A DNA stretch of 43,487 nucleotides from Bacillota bacterium (GTDB lineage: Bacteria > Bacillota > Clostridia > Acetivibrionales > DTU013), in NCBI GenBank assembly GCA_023433505.1, contig JAEZCO010000113.1, forward strand, positions 1 to 43,487, written 5' to 3'. Shown one piece after another: positions 7,396 to 16,337 of the stretch (positions within the stretch are counted from its first letter, which is position 1; each line of letters starts with the position of its first letter). The notes under the pieces were generated by a model. That model did not search any database, was not told where the DNA came from, and worked only from the letters and a program-made list of their open reading frames with translations. The position numbers and the translations under genes were made by a program.

Positions 7396-8409
7396 GTGTC
7401 CCGGATAAAAGCTTCACAATACATTTATGCGGTATCCAGAATCCGGGTGATTGAAAACAGTCTTCTGGACAGGGAGCAATTGGACCGGATGATTGATGCC
7501 GCCACTGTGGAAGAGGCGTTCAAGATGCTGGCCGGCGGAGGCTATGGCTGCCGGAAAACAGAAGAGCCGGCGGCCTGCGGATATGAGAAACTGCTGGGGC
7601 AGGAGCATAAAAAGCTTTATGCGCTGATGGAAGAGATAGCTCCGCAGCCTGAGGTATTCAGCGTGTTTTTGCAGCCTTATGACTTTCACAATATCAAAGT
7701 CATGCTGAAAGCGGAATTTGCAGAAATTGAGGATTGTACCGGACTTTTGACGGACAGGGGCGCTATCGGGCTGACGAAGCTGGAAGCCATGCTGCGGGAC
7801 AGAAAATTTGGTGAAATGCCTGAAATCATGAGGCTGGCGGTGGAAGAAGCCATAGCGGATTTTTATCACACAAGGGACCCGCAAGCGGTGGAGTTGGTAT
7901 TGGACAGAGCCTGTTACGGGAGGATGCGCCAGATGGCGGATTCCTTCAGGCACCGCTTCCTTACGGACTTGTTGTCAGGGACGGTGGACCTGCTGAATAT
8001 GAATATCCTGCTCAGGCTGAAGAAACTGGAAAAAGATGCGGAGTTTGCCGGGAAAGCGCTGCTGCCGGGAGGAAATGTTCCTGTGGAAGCGCTTCTGAAA
8101 AAGCTGGGGAACTCCCCGGAGGAACTGATTGGCTTATTGGGGGACACCCCTGCGGGAGGGGTAGCCGAAAAAGCGTTGAAGGATCATAAAACAGAAGGTA
8201 TGCCCATTGAACCGGAGAGGATGCTTGGGATTTTCAGAAGGCTGTTCATCCAAAGAAGCCGGCATATGATTTCAGGCCTGGAGCCCCTTGTGGGATATCT
8301 TCTGGCAAAGGAAGCAGAGCTCCGTAATCTCAGAATCCTTATGGCGGGAAAAGCCGGCGGTTTACCCGGAGACGTCATACGGGAAAGGCTAAGGAGGATT
8401 TATGCATAA
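7396..8409 (+). CDS. ntpC: V-type ATPase subunit C (d subunit)
   Basis: Funnel-shaped subunit of 337 residues that sits on the proteolipid ring and links it to the central shaft (NtpD/NtpG). It is soluble and helical. The N-terminal pattern, with a tyrosine in YIYAVSRIRVIE and repeated acidic and basic helices, matches the family, and the segment FHNIKVMLKA is characteristic. The start is GTG 7396 with GGGGGGAG just upstream. The last eight bases overlap ntpG. Confidence 0.92.
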   Translation: MSRIKASQYIYAVSRIRVIENSLLDREQLDRMIDAATVEEAFKMLAGGGYGCRKTEEPAACGYEKLLGQEHKKLYALMEEIAPQPEVFSVFLQPYDFHNIKVMLKAEFAEIEDCTGLLTDRGAIGLTKLEAMLRDRKFGEMPEIMRLAVEEAIADFYHTRDPQAVELVLDRACYGRMRQMADSFRHRFLTDLLSGTVDLLNMNILLRLKKLEKDAEFAGKALLPGGNVPVEALLKKLGNSPEELIGLLGDTPAGGVAEKALKDHKTEGMPIEPERMLGIFRRLFIQRSRHMISGLEPLVGYLLAKEAELRNLRILMAGKAGGLPGDVIRERLRRIYA

Positions 8410-8722
8410 AATAGGCGTCATAGGCGACAGGGACAGTGTTCTGGGGTTTAAAGCCCTGGGTATCACCGTATGCCAGGCTGCCGAAGCCAGGGAAGCCGAG
8501 AGTGCGCTGCACAGAATGGCGGAAGAAGGCTATGGGATAATTTACATTACCGAGCAGTTTGCCCGAAGCATCCGGACTGCCGTTGAAAAGTATGATGCCT
8601 GCAAGTATCCCACCATTCTGCCTATTCCGGGCAGCCGGGGTTCCACGGGATTTGGACGGGAAGGCGTCAAAAGGGCTGTGGAAAAAGCCGTAGGGGCGGA
8701 TATCCTTTTCCGGGACGGATGA
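8402..8722 (+). CDS. ntpG: V-type ATPase subunit F (NtpG)
   Basis: Central-shaft subunit of 106 residues with the Rossmann-like pattern of the family: N-terminal MHKIGVIGDRDSVLGFKALG, central IIYITEQFA, and PTILPIPGS near the C-terminal helix. It binds NtpD and couples rotation. AAGGAGG is 5 bases before the ATG, inside the end of ntpC, so the two are translationally coupled. Confidence 0.93.
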   Translation: MHKIGVIGDRDSVLGFKALGITVCQAAEAREAESALHRMAEEGYGIIYITEQFARSIRTAVEKYDACKYPTILPIPGSRGSTGFGREGVKRAVEKAVGADILFRDG

Positions 8723-8747
8723 AAGATGACACAGAAAGGGGATGAAT

Positions 8748-10529
8748 ATGAGCCAGGGAACAATTGTTAAAGTTTCGGGACCTCTCATTGTCGCCGAAGG
8801 CATGAGAGATTCGAATATGTTTGATGTGGTCCGTGCAGGCAGCTCGCGGTTGACGGGTGAAATCATCGAAATGCACGGAGATAAAGCCTCCATACAGGTT
8901 TATGAGGAAACCGCAGGCCTTGGACCGGGAGAGCCGGTGGTATCGACGGGAGCCCCCTTAAGCGTGGAGCTGGGGCCGGGACTTGTAGGACAGATCTTCG
9001 ACGGGATCCAGCGGCCGCTGGAGGTAATGCGGGAGCTCATGGGAAGCCAGATTATGAGGGGGACCGACGTCCCTTCCCTTGACCGCAGGAAAAAGTGGAA
9101 ATTCGAGCCGGCCGTTGAAAAAGGCTGCCGCGTAAAAAACGGAGACATTATCGGAAGCGTTCGGGAAACACCGGTGGTAGAACACCGGATCATGATACCC
9201 CGGGGGATGGAGGGTACGATTGTAGAAATCGCCGCAGGAGAATATACCATTGAAGAACAAGTGGCAATCCTCCGTAAGGATAACGGAGAACTGTCCCCTG
9301 TGACAATGATGCAAAAGTGGCCCGTGAGAAGAGGAAGACCCTACAGGGAAAAGCTTACTCCCTGTGAACCCCTGATTACCGGCCAGCGGGTAATCGACAC
9401 CTTTTACCCTATTGTCAAGGGGGGCGTGGCCGCCGTTCCGGGGCCTTTCGGCAGCGGAAAGACCGTGGTGCAGCATCAGCTGGCCAAATGGGCCGATGCC
9501 GAGATCGTGGTATATATCGGCTGTGGAGAGCGTGGAAATGAGATGACGGATGTGCTGATGGAATTTCCGGAATTGAAGGACCCGCGTACCGGAGAGTCCC
9601 TTATGAAGAGGACGGTGCTGATTGCAAACACTTCCGACATGCCGGTGGCCGCAAGGGAGGCATCCATCTATACCGGCATTACCATTGCGGAATATTTCCG
9701 GGATATGGGCTACAATGTTGCGCTCATGGCCGATTCCACCTCGCGGTGGGCCGAAGCCCTGAGGGAAATGTCGGGCAGGCTGGAGGAAATGCCCGGAGAA
9801 GAGGGCTACCCTGCCTATCTGGGCTCACGTCTGGCCCAGTTCTATGAGAGGGCGGGCAGAGTCATCAGCCTGGGGACCCACGGGAGAGAGGGGACCCTGA
9901 CGGCCATCGGCGCCGTATCTCCGCCGGGAGGCGATATTTCCGAGCCGGTGACACAGGCTACCCTCCGGATCGTAAAGGTCTTCTGGGCTCTTGATTCCAG
10001 CCTGGCCTACCGGAGACACTTTCCGGCCATTCACTGGCTGACCAGCTATTCCCTGTACCTGGACCGGCTGGACTTGTGGAACAACGAAAAAATAGCGGGA
10101 GATTGGAGCAGGCTCAGGGCCGAAGTAATGCGGCTGCTGCAGAAGGAGGCCGAACTGGATGAGATTGTGCGGCTGGTAGGCGTGGATGCCCTTTCTTCCA
10201 ATGACAGGCTGATTCTGGAAACTGCCAAAGCAATCCGCGAGGATTATCTGCACCAGAATGCCTTTCATGAAATCGATACCTATACCTCCCCTGCAAAGCA
10301 ATACCGCATGATCAAAATGATAATGAAGTTTTACGGCAAAGGGTGTGAAGCTATTTCACAGGGAATAGGCGTGGAGGACATCTTCTTGCTGCCTGTGCGG
10401 GAAGGGATGGGCAGGGCCAAGTATGTCAAAGAGACAGAGGTGCAGGCGTATTTTGATAAAATTGACGCCGACCTGGAGGCCCAGATGGAAACGCTGAAAA
10501 AACAGGACACGGAAGGAGGCGCCCAATGA
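8748..10529 (+). CDS. ntpA: V-type ATPase catalytic subunit A
   Basis: ATP-hydrolysing subunit of 593 residues. The P-loop GPFGSGKT is at about 231-238, followed by the catalytic glutamate region (GCGERGNEM) and the Walker B region with the motif ALMADSTSRWAEALRE. The bulge domain specific to V/A-type A subunits (about residues 110-190) is present. The ATG at 8748 (MSQGTIVKVSGPL) is preferred over the ATG two codons earlier because GGGG at 8738-8741 is then well spaced. The last four bases overlap ntpB (ATGA). Confidence 0.97.
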   Translation: MSQGTIVKVSGPLIVAEGMRDSNMFDVVRAGSSRLTGEIIEMHGDKASIQVYEETAGLGPGEPVVSTGAPLSVELGPGLVGQIFDGIQRPLEVMRELMGSQIMRGTDVPSLDRRKKWKFEPAVEKGCRVKNGDIIGSVRETPVVEHRIMIPRGMEGTIVEIAAGEYTIEEQVAILRKDNGELSPVTMMQKWPVRRGRPYREKLTPCEPLITGQRVIDTFYPIVKGGVAAVPGPFGSGKTVVQHQLAKWADAEIVVYIGCGERGNEMTDVLMEFPELKDPRTGESLMKRTVLIANTSDMPVAAREASIYTGITIAEYFRDMGYNVALMADSTSRWAEALREMSGRLEEMPGEEGYPAYLGSRLAQFYERAGRVISLGTHGREGTLTAIGAVSPPGGDISEPVTQATLRIVKVFWALDSSLAYRRHFPAIHWLTSYSLYLDRLDLWNNEKIAGDWSRLRAEVMRLLQKEAELDEIVRLVGVDALSSNDRLILETAKAIREDYLHQNAFHEIDTYTSPAKQYRMIKMIMKFYGKGCEAISQGIGVEDIFLLPVREGMGRAKYVKETEVQAYFDKIDADLEAQMETLKKQDTEGGAQ

Positions 10530-11902
10530 TCAGGGAGTATAAGACCATATCGGAAGTGGCAGGTCCTCTGATGCTGGTAAGGCAGGTTCAGGGAGTAAAG
10601 TACGGAGAACTGGGTGAAATAGAGCTGCCCGGAGGAGAAATCCGGCGCTGCCGCGTCCTTGAGGTGAACGGAGACGTTGTAATGCTGCAGTTGTTTGAGA
10701 GCTCCGCGGGAATTAATGTGGCGGAAAGCAAGGTCAGGTTTATGGGGAAGGGAATAGAGCTGCCGGTTTCCATGGATATGCTGGGACGGGTTTTCAGCGG
10801 GATGGGCAGGCCTGTGGACGGCGGGCCGGAGATCATACCGGACAAAAGGCTGGACATCAACGGCGTTCCCATGAATCCTGCCGCCAGGAATTATCCTTCG
10901 GAGTTTGTGCAGACCGGCATATCCGCCATCGATGGGCTCAATACGCTGGTAAGAGGCCAAAAGCTTCCCATTTTTTCAGGCTCGGGGCTTCCCCATGCCC
11001 AGCTGGCCTCACAGATCGCCAGGCAGGCGAAGGTGCCGGGCACCGGCGGGAATTTTGCCGTTGTCTTTGCAGCCATCGGCATTACCTTTGAGGAGGCGGA
11101 ATTTTTCATCGCGGACCTGAACAATACGGGGGCCATTGAGCGGTCGGTGCTTTTTGTCAACCTTGCAAACGACCCGGCGGTAGAGCGTATCGCCACGCCG
11201 CGAATGGCGCTGACCGCCGCAGAATATCTGGCCTTTGATAAAGATATGCATGTGCTGGTTATCCTGACGGACATCACCAATTATGCCGAGGCCCTAAGGG
11301 AAGTATCGGCAGCCCGCAAGGAGGTGCCGGGAAGAAGGGGGTATCCGGGGTACCTGTACACCGATCTGGCCACGATCTATGAAAGAGCCGGAAGAAAAAA
11401 GGGACACGAAGGGAGCATAACCTTGATTCCAATCCTTTCAATGCCTGAGGATGACAAGACCCATCCCATTCCCGACCTTACGGGATATATTACCGAAGGC
11501 CAGATCATTCTGAGCCGGGAGCTTTACAGAAAAGGGGTGATGCCGCCCATAGACGTGCTTCCCTCCCTGTCCCGGTTAAAAGATAAGGGCATCGGAAGGG
11601 GAAAAACCCGCGAAGATCATGCAGATACCATGAATCAATTGTTTTCGGCATACGCCAGGGGTAAGGAAGCCAAGGAGCTGGCAGTCATTCTTGGGGAAGG
11701 CGCTTTAACGGACATGGACAAATTGTATGCGAGGTTTGCCGATTCCTTTGAGGAGCTGTACGTAACCCAGGGGATGGAAGAAGACCGTGAGATCGGCGAA
11801 ACCCTGGATACCGGCTGGAAGCTTTTATCCATGCTGCCGCGCAGGGAGCTGAAACGGATCCGGGACGAATACCTGGATCAATACCTGGGCAAGGGCTCTT
11901 AA
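10526..11902 (+). CDS. ntpB: V-type ATPase regulatory subunit B
   Basis: Non-catalytic nucleotide-binding-fold subunit of 458 residues alternating with NtpA in the hexameric head. As expected for B subunits the P-loop is replaced (GSGLPHAQLA). The conserved stretches FVNLANDPAVERI, ILTDITNYAEALRE and PGRRGYPGYLYTDLA are present, including the arginine-finger region. It starts at the ATGA overlap with ntpA, with GGAAGGAGG upstream. Length is typical. Confidence 0.97.
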   Translation: MIREYKTISEVAGPLMLVRQVQGVKYGELGEIELPGGEIRRCRVLEVNGDVVMLQLFESSAGINVAESKVRFMGKGIELPVSMDMLGRVFSGMGRPVDGGPEIIPDKRLDINGVPMNPAARNYPSEFVQTGISAIDGLNTLVRGQKLPIFSGSGLPHAQLASQIARQAKVPGTGGNFAVVFAAIGITFEEAEFFIADLNNTGAIERSVLFVNLANDPAVERIATPRMALTAAEYLAFDKDMHVLVILTDITNYAEALREVSAARKEVPGRRGYPGYLYTDLATIYERAGRKKGHEGSITLIPILSMPEDDKTHPIPDLTGYITEGQIILSRELYRKGVMPPIDVLPSLSRLKDKGIGRGKTREDHADTMNQLFSAYARGKEAKELAVILGEGALTDMDKLYARFADSFEELYVTQGMEEDREIGETLDTGWKLLSMLPRRELKRIRDEYLDQYLGKGS

Positions 11903-11941
11903 GCAAACCCGAAAACCAGTTAAGGAGGAAAAACAACGTCA

Positions 11942-12598
11942 ATGGCTGTGATGCGTGTAAACCCAACCAGAATGGAATTGACACGGCTCAGAAAAAAAAT
12001 GCAGGTGGCCAGAAGAGGCTATAAGCTTTTAAAAGACAAACGGGATGAGCTTATGAAAAAATTTCTGGAACTGGCATATAGAAACAAGGAGCTGCGGGAG
12101 ATGGTGGAAGGCATGCTTCAAAAGTTTTACGGAGAGTTTTTGAAGGTGAGGTCCATGATGGAGCCGGAATTTCTGGAAGAGGCCCTGATGCTTTCGCGGC
12201 AGGAAATTCTTCTTGCAGTTTCCTCAAGGAATGTTATGAGCGTGGAGGTACCCGAATTCACCCTTGAAAAGCCGGAGACGATAGAGGCGGGGATTCATTC
12301 CTACGGTTTTGCCTTCACTCCGGCGGAATTGGACGACTCGGCCGGGCTCCTTGCCGGGATGCTTCCCATGCTGGTAAGCCTTGCCCAGGTGGAAAAATCC
12401 CTTCATTTGCTGTCCGATGAAATCGAAAAAACCCGGCGCAGGGTGAATGCGCTGGAGCATGTGCTCATACCTCAGCTTGAAGAGACCATAAAGTATATTA
12501 CCATGAAGCTGGAGGAAAATGAGAGGGGCAACCTTACAAGGCTTATGAAGGTAAAGGACATGATCCTGGAACGGGGGAAGGCGGAGAAGGTTTTTTAA
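11942..12598 (+). CDS. ntpD: V-type ATPase central-shaft subunit D
   Basis: Long antiparallel coiled-coil rotor axle of 218 residues. The signature NPTRMELTRLRKK at the N terminus and the C-terminal RRVNALEHVLIPQLEETI are diagnostic. AAGGAGGA lies about 13 bases before the ATG at 11942, rather far; an ATG three codons later is possible, but the chosen start matches the family. It completes the set F-I-K-E-C-G-A-B-D. Confidence 0.95.
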   Translation: MAVMRVNPTRMELTRLRKKMQVARRGYKLLKDKRDELMKKFLELAYRNKELREMVEGMLQKFYGEFLKVRSMMEPEFLEEALMLSRQEILLAVSSRNVMSVEVPEFTLEKPETIEAGIHSYGFAFTPAELDDSAGLLAGMLPMLVSLAQVEKSLHLLSDEIEKTRRRVNALEHVLIPQLEETIKYITMKLEENERGNLTRLMKVKDMILERGKAEKVF

Positions 12599-12652
12599 AC
12601 CGCATGCAAGGGGAAAAGCTCATGACCGCCTGAAAAATTGGAGGTATTTTCA

Positions 12653-13153
12653 ATGAAGGTAAGAGAGTCTTATCTGCCGTATATAGGAAAAAAGTTCGAG
12701 GTGGAGGTCCGCGGGGGAGACAAACTGGTAATTGTCATACACAACGACGGGTGCCGCAAACTGTATCATTATTATCGGGACCAGCCGGAGCAAAGCATGT
12801 CCGGGCTGGCCATGGATGAGAAGGATGCGAGACTGGTTGCGGGAATCATCGGCGGGATGGCATACAGTCCCCGGGAGTCGGATACGGTTGACATAACACT
12901 GGATAACCTGGTCATTGAAGGGTATAAGCTTGAGGAGGACTTCAGTTGTTTGGGAAAAGCCATAGGTGATATGAATGTGCGCCAGAAGACAGAAGTATCA
13001 ATCCTTGCCGTTATCGAAAAAGATCACCGTATCTTTTTGAATCCACTTCCGGAGTATGTATTTTCCTCCGGTTCCACAGTGATTGCGGCCGGGGAAAGAA
13101 AAAACCTGAAGGCCTTCAAGGAGCTGATCCATAGCGGTTATCTATCCGTATGA
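12653..13153 (+). CDS. KhtT-like cation/proton antiporter regulatory protein with TrkA-C domain
   Basis: A 166-residue soluble protein. The N-terminal half (RESYLPYIGKKFEVEVRGGD, about 3-22, then VIVIHNDGCRKLYHYY) resembles Bacillus KhtT. The C-terminal half (about 82-160: SCLGKAIGDMNVRQKTEV, then VIAAGERKNLKAF) is an RCK_C/TrkA-C domain, which binds small regulators such as nucleotides. KhtT proteins gate a partner membrane antiporter (KhtU), but no such gene is next to this one. It is 54 bases after ntpD and probably in the same unit. In E. hirae the corresponding operon end carries a K+ transporter (ntpJ), so this may link Na+ pumping to K+ or H+ balance. The ATG at 12653 has GGAGG eight bases upstream; an in-frame TTG at 12638 does not. 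Confidence 0.82.
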   Translation: MKVRESYLPYIGKKFEVEVRGGDKLVIVIHNDGCRKLYHYYRDQPEQSMSGLAMDEKDARLVAGIIGGMAYSPRESDTVDITLDNLVIEGYKLEEDFSCLGKAIGDMNVRQKTEVSILAVIEKDHRIFLNPLPEYVFSSGSTVIAAGERKNLKAFKELIHSGYLSV

Positions 13154-13186
13154 AGCATATTGAGTACTAGCGGTATGCCGGTACGT

Positions 13187-13224
13187 GTGTCATTGCGAGC
13201 GGAACAAAGTGCAGCGCGGCAATC
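13187..13224 (+). repeat. REP-like repeat, copy A
   Basis: GTCATTGCGAGC...GGCAATCTT, with ATTGC/GCAAT ends that can pair. The same element occurs twice more at 19051-19087 and, inverted, at 19114-19146. This intergenic repeat type is common in many bacterial genomes. It lies between the KhtT-like gene and the YitT-like gene. Confidence 0.8.
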
Positions 13225-13286
13225 TTAGCCTTTAAGAAATACATGTAAATGTTCTGTAAGCATATTGTTGAAGGAGGTGGTGGCTT

Positions 13287-13913
13287 ATGCGCCAAAGGCA
13301 GCAGTTTGTCCTGATGATCCTGGCGAAATATGTATTTATTATCCTGGGTTCCATACTGGCCGCCGCAGCGCTGGAAATTTTCTTCAGCTCCCACAATCTC
13401 ATCGGAGGCGGGATTATAGGTACGGCGGTTGTCATAAACTATCTTTTGGAAATACCTCTCAGCGCCGTCATCATTGTCTTAAACTTTCCTTTCATGCTTT
13501 CAGGCTACCGGTGGCAGGGCAAAAACATCTTCGTGCCCACGGCTGTTGCCATGGTGTCGCTGCTGTTTTGGATGTCCGTTTTCCGGCCGGTGCTTTTAGA
13601 GGAGCAGGCGATTCTGCATTCCGCCGTTTTTGGAGGAATATGTCTGGGGGTAGGTCTGGGGCTGATTCTCCGATATGGCGCTTATATTGACGGGATACAA
13701 TGCGGCAAGGGAAACCTCAGAGCACCTGAACCCCATATCTCCGGGAAATTGTACATTCTTTTAAACTTGCTTATCATATGCGGATCCGGAATGGTATTCG
13801 GATGGGAGAAGGCTGTTTATTCCCTGATAGCGTATTTTATAGTATTTAAGGCTATAGACGTTACGGTGGTCCTGCACTCAAAGAGGCACAACAACCAACC
13901 CACGCTTTTTTAG
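13287..13913 (+). CDS. YitT-family membrane protein lacking the C-terminal domain
   Basis: Integral membrane protein of 208 residues with about five or six membrane segments, matching the YitT/DUF161 region (SSHNLIGGGIIGTAVVIN near the N terminus). Most family members are about 280-290 residues and carry a soluble C-terminal DUF2179 domain, which is missing here; the protein ends in a short basic tail. The usual glycine-rich GGSTGGTD-like motif is changed to YGAYIDGIQCG, so it is a diverged relative. Function of the family is not established (transport is suspected). AAGGAGGTGG lies 7 bases before the ATG. It is separated from the ATPase operon by a REP-like repeat. Confidence 0.75.
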   Translation: MRQRQQFVLMILAKYVFIILGSILAAAALEIFFSSHNLIGGGIIGTAVVINYLLEIPLSAVIIVLNFPFMLSGYRWQGKNIFVPTAVAMVSLLFWMSVFRPVLLEEQAILHSAVFGGICLGVGLGLILRYGAYIDGIQCGKGNLRAPEPHISGKLYILLNLLIICGSGMVFGWEKAVYSLIAYFIVFKAIDVTVVLHSKRHNNQPTLF

Positions 13914-14059
13914 ACAGTGTTGGAAGAAAAGGCGCCGGAATGGAAGAGAAACATGGCTTTGGCAAGCAGTGTGCCAGGAAATATTCACGGGAATTATTTC
14001 AGAATAATGGCGCCGCCAAAGGAAAGAATTGAAGGTGATCCGTACTATATTCATTATGC

Positions 14060-14088
14060 TTGAAATTTCCACAGGCAAGAAATATAAT
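14060..14088 (+). promoter_or_regulatory. Sigma-A promoter for the DUF1801-uppP-deoC unit
   Basis: TTGAAA (14060-14065) and TATAAT (14083-14088) with a 17-bp spacer. The leader of about 85 bases contains GGAGTTCC (14109-14116) and GGAACTCC (14155-14162), an 8-bp inverted repeat whose second arm lies just before the ribosome binding site. This could modulate translation. Confidence 0.75.
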
Positions 14089-14178
14089 ATATGCAGTATA
14101 TAGTTAAGGGAGTTCCCGGATTTTTACCGTAAAAGGGCTTAAAAAATAGGAAAAGGAACTCCATGCGAAAGGAGAAAT

Positions 14179-14565
14179 ATGGAAGAAGGTAAAATCCAAT
14201 CCATTGATGCGTATATTTTAAATTGCCCTGCGGAGATTCAAGAAACCCTGGAAACCCTGAGACGGTTTATAAAAGAGGCTGTGCCTGATGCCGAAGAGAA
14301 GATCAGTTATCAGATGCCTACCTTTACACTCGGTGGACAAAATCTGGTGCATTTTGCCGCGTTTAAAAAACATATCGGATTTTATCCGACTCCCAGCGGC
14401 ATCGATGCGTTTCAATCTGAGTTATCGGAATATAAGGGAGCAAAGGGGTCGGTGCAGTTTCCCATCGGAAAGCCGCTGCCTTATGAGTTGATCGGCAAGA
14501 TTGTGAAATATAGAGTTGCTGAGGTTGTAAAAAAGGCAGAAGATAAGAAAAAGAAGAAAAAATAA
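14179..14565 (+). CDS. DUF1801 / YdhG-like protein
   Basis: Cytoplasmic protein of 128 residues with the DUF1801 fold: an N-terminal helix (SIDAYILNCPAEIQETLETL), then EEKISYQMPTFTL and FAAFKKHIGFYPT. Some Bacillus relatives have been described as frataxin-like iron chaperones, but the function in this clade is open. It ends in a run of lysines after the domain. AAAGGAG precedes the ATG. It is the first gene of a probable three-gene unit with uppP and deoC. Confidence 0.85.
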   Translation: MEEGKIQSIDAYILNCPAEIQETLETLRRFIKEAVPDAEEKISYQMPTFTLGGQNLVHFAAFKKHIGFYPTPSGIDAFQSELSEYKGAKGSVQFPIGKPLPYELIGKIVKYRVAEVVKKAEDKKKKKK

Positions 14566-14591
14566 GCCATGGGCATAGGAGATAAAGTACG

Positions 14592-15416
14592 GTGGAATTT
14601 ATAGAAATTATCAAGGCGGTTATTTTAGGTATTATTGAAGGGATTACCGAGTGGCTGCCCATTAGCAGCACAGGTCATATGATCCTGGCAGACGAGTTTA
14701 TCCGGCTGAATATAACGGATGCTTTTAAAGAAATGTTTTTCGTTGTAATCCAGCTGGGTGCAATTATGGCAGTAGTGGTACTATACTTCAACAAGCTGAA
14801 CCCTTTCTCGCTGAAAAAGACAGGTGCTCAAAGGAAAGAAACCTGGATTCTGTGGCTCAAGGTGTTTGTTGCCAGCATTCCGATGGGTATCATTGGATTA
14901 AAGTATAATGACATCATCGATCAGGCGTTTTATAATTACTTAACCGTTGCGGTAACGCTTGTTTTATACGGTGTTTTGTTTATAATCATTGAAAACCGCA
15001 ATCAACATAGAAAATTTAATAATGGCCAACTACATCAGCTTTCCTATCAAACTGCGTTTTTCATCGGCATTTTCCAATTGCTGTCGCTTATTCCCGGAAC
15101 GTCGCGTTCCGGCGCTACGATTATAGGGGCTATGCTCCTCGGTACCTCAAGGGCTGTGGCGGCGGAGTTTTCGTTTTTTCTGGCGATCCCTGCGATGTTT
15201 GGCGCAAGTGCCTATAAACTGTATAAGTTCGGATTGGATTTTACCGGGACGGAAATTGCAATCCTGTTGACAGGTATGGTGGTTGCCTTTGTAGTATCCG
15301 TACTGGCCATCAGATTTCTTATGGGATATATCAGAAAGCACGATTTCAAAGCCTTTGGCTATTACCGCATTATTTTAGGCGTCATTGTCCTGGCCTATTT
15401 TTTATTGGTAAAGTGA
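14592..15416 (+). CDS. uppP: Undecaprenyl-diphosphatase
   Basis: Membrane enzyme that removes one phosphate from undecaprenyl diphosphate, recycling the lipid carrier for peptidoglycan and other wall polymers; relatives confer bacitracin tolerance. Both signature regions are present: EGITEWLPISSTGHM (about 17-31), with the catalytic Glu/Ser/His, and PGTSRSGAT (about 168-176), with the essential Arg. There are seven or eight membrane segments; 274 residues is normal. The start is GTG 14592 with GGAG about 9 bases upstream; it follows the DUF1801 gene by 26 bases. Confidence 0.96.
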   Translation: MEFIEIIKAVILGIIEGITEWLPISSTGHMILADEFIRLNITDAFKEMFFVVIQLGAIMAVVVLYFNKLNPFSLKKTGAQRKETWILWLKVFVASIPMGIIGLKYNDIIDQAFYNYLTVAVTLVLYGVLFIIIENRNQHRKFNNGQLHQLSYQTAFFIGIFQLLSLIPGTSRSGATIIGAMLLGTSRAVAAEFSFFLAIPAMFGASAYKLYKFGLDFTGTEIAILLTGMVVAFVVSVLAIRFLMGYIRKHDFKAFGYYRIILGVIVLAYFLLVK

Positions 15417-15452
15417 GCCTGAAGAGTGCTTTAAATGGAAGAGGATGAGAGA

Positions 15453-16118
15453 ATGGACGTAAAAACTATTTTGGCTGCCGTTGACCACACCGTGCTTTCT
15501 GTAACGGCGACCTGGGAAGAAATCAGAACGCTTTGTGACGATGGCCTGCATTACGGCGTTGCGTCGGTTTGTATTCCGGCCAGCTATGTAAAGCCTGCTT
15601 CGGAATATGTCAAAGGCCGGCTGGCAATCTGCACCGTCATCGGTTTTCCCAACGGGTATGCCACAACGGCCGCAAAGTGCTTTGAAGCCGCAGATGCGGT
15701 CCGGAACGGTGCGGATGAAATCGACATGGTCATCAATATAGGCTGGCTGAAGGACAAACAGTATGACTGGCTCCTGGAGGAAATCAAAGCGGTAAAGGCT
15801 GCCTGCGGAGGAAAGCTGCTGAAGGTCATCATTGAAACCTGTCTGCTTAACGAGCAGGAAAAAATCAAGATGTGTGAAATCGTATCCGAATCCGGAGCCG
15901 ACTTCATAAAAACCTCCACAGGTTTTTCAACTGCTGGGGCCACAAAGGAAGATGTTGCTCTTTTCGCAAAGTATGTGAAGCCCCATGTCAGAATCAAGGC
16001 GGCAGGGGGAATCTCATCGTTTTCCGATGCGGAGGAATGCATAAGGCTGGGAGCAGCAAGGCTTGGCACGAGCAGAATCATTAAAATTATAAAAAGCGAG
16101 GCGGCAGGACAATACTAA
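15453..16118 (+). CDS. deoC: Deoxyribose-phosphate aldolase
   Basis: Class I aldolase cleaving 2-deoxyribose 5-phosphate to glyceraldehyde 3-phosphate and acetaldehyde, the last step of deoxynucleoside catabolism. In the 221-residue form the catalytic residues are visible: Asp91 (DEIDMVINIG), Schiff-base Lys153 (FIKTSTGFS) and Lys182 (IKAAGGIS). I chose ATG 15453, preceded by AGAGG, over ATG 15435, which lacks a clear site and would add six acidic residues. No other deo genes are near. It is followed by a terminator and is last in its unit. Confidence 0.96.
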   Translation: MDVKTILAAVDHTVLSVTATWEEIRTLCDDGLHYGVASVCIPASYVKPASEYVKGRLAICTVIGFPNGYATTAAKCFEAADAVRNGADEIDMVINIGWLKDKQYDWLLEEIKAVKAACGGKLLKVIIETCLLNEQEKIKMCEIVSESGADFIKTSTGFSTAGATKEDVALFAKYVKPHVRIKAAGGISSFSDAEECIRLGAARLGTSRIIKIIKSEAAGQY

Positions 16119-16156
16119 GCTTTTTAAAGGCTTTATCCCTGCATCCGTTCAAATGG

Positions 16157-16197
16157 AAAACTCCTTTTACCTGAAATAGGGCAAAGGAGTTTTTGCC
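16157..16197 (+). terminator. Rho-independent terminator after deoC
   Basis: Stem AAAACTCCTTT (16157-16167) / AAAGGAGTTTT (16183-16193), perfect over 11 bp, with a T-run at its 3' side. Confidence 0.9.
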
Positions 16198-16337
16198 GTA
16201 TTGGGCAAATTTTATGGGTCCTGCGAAATTAAAAAGCCACCCGAGGTATGAGTAATAAATGGAAAAAAATTGAAGTATCGCGGAAAAGGCAGGAGGGAGA
16301 ACGGCTCAGGAATTTAGTGGTTGTATAAAATAAAATA

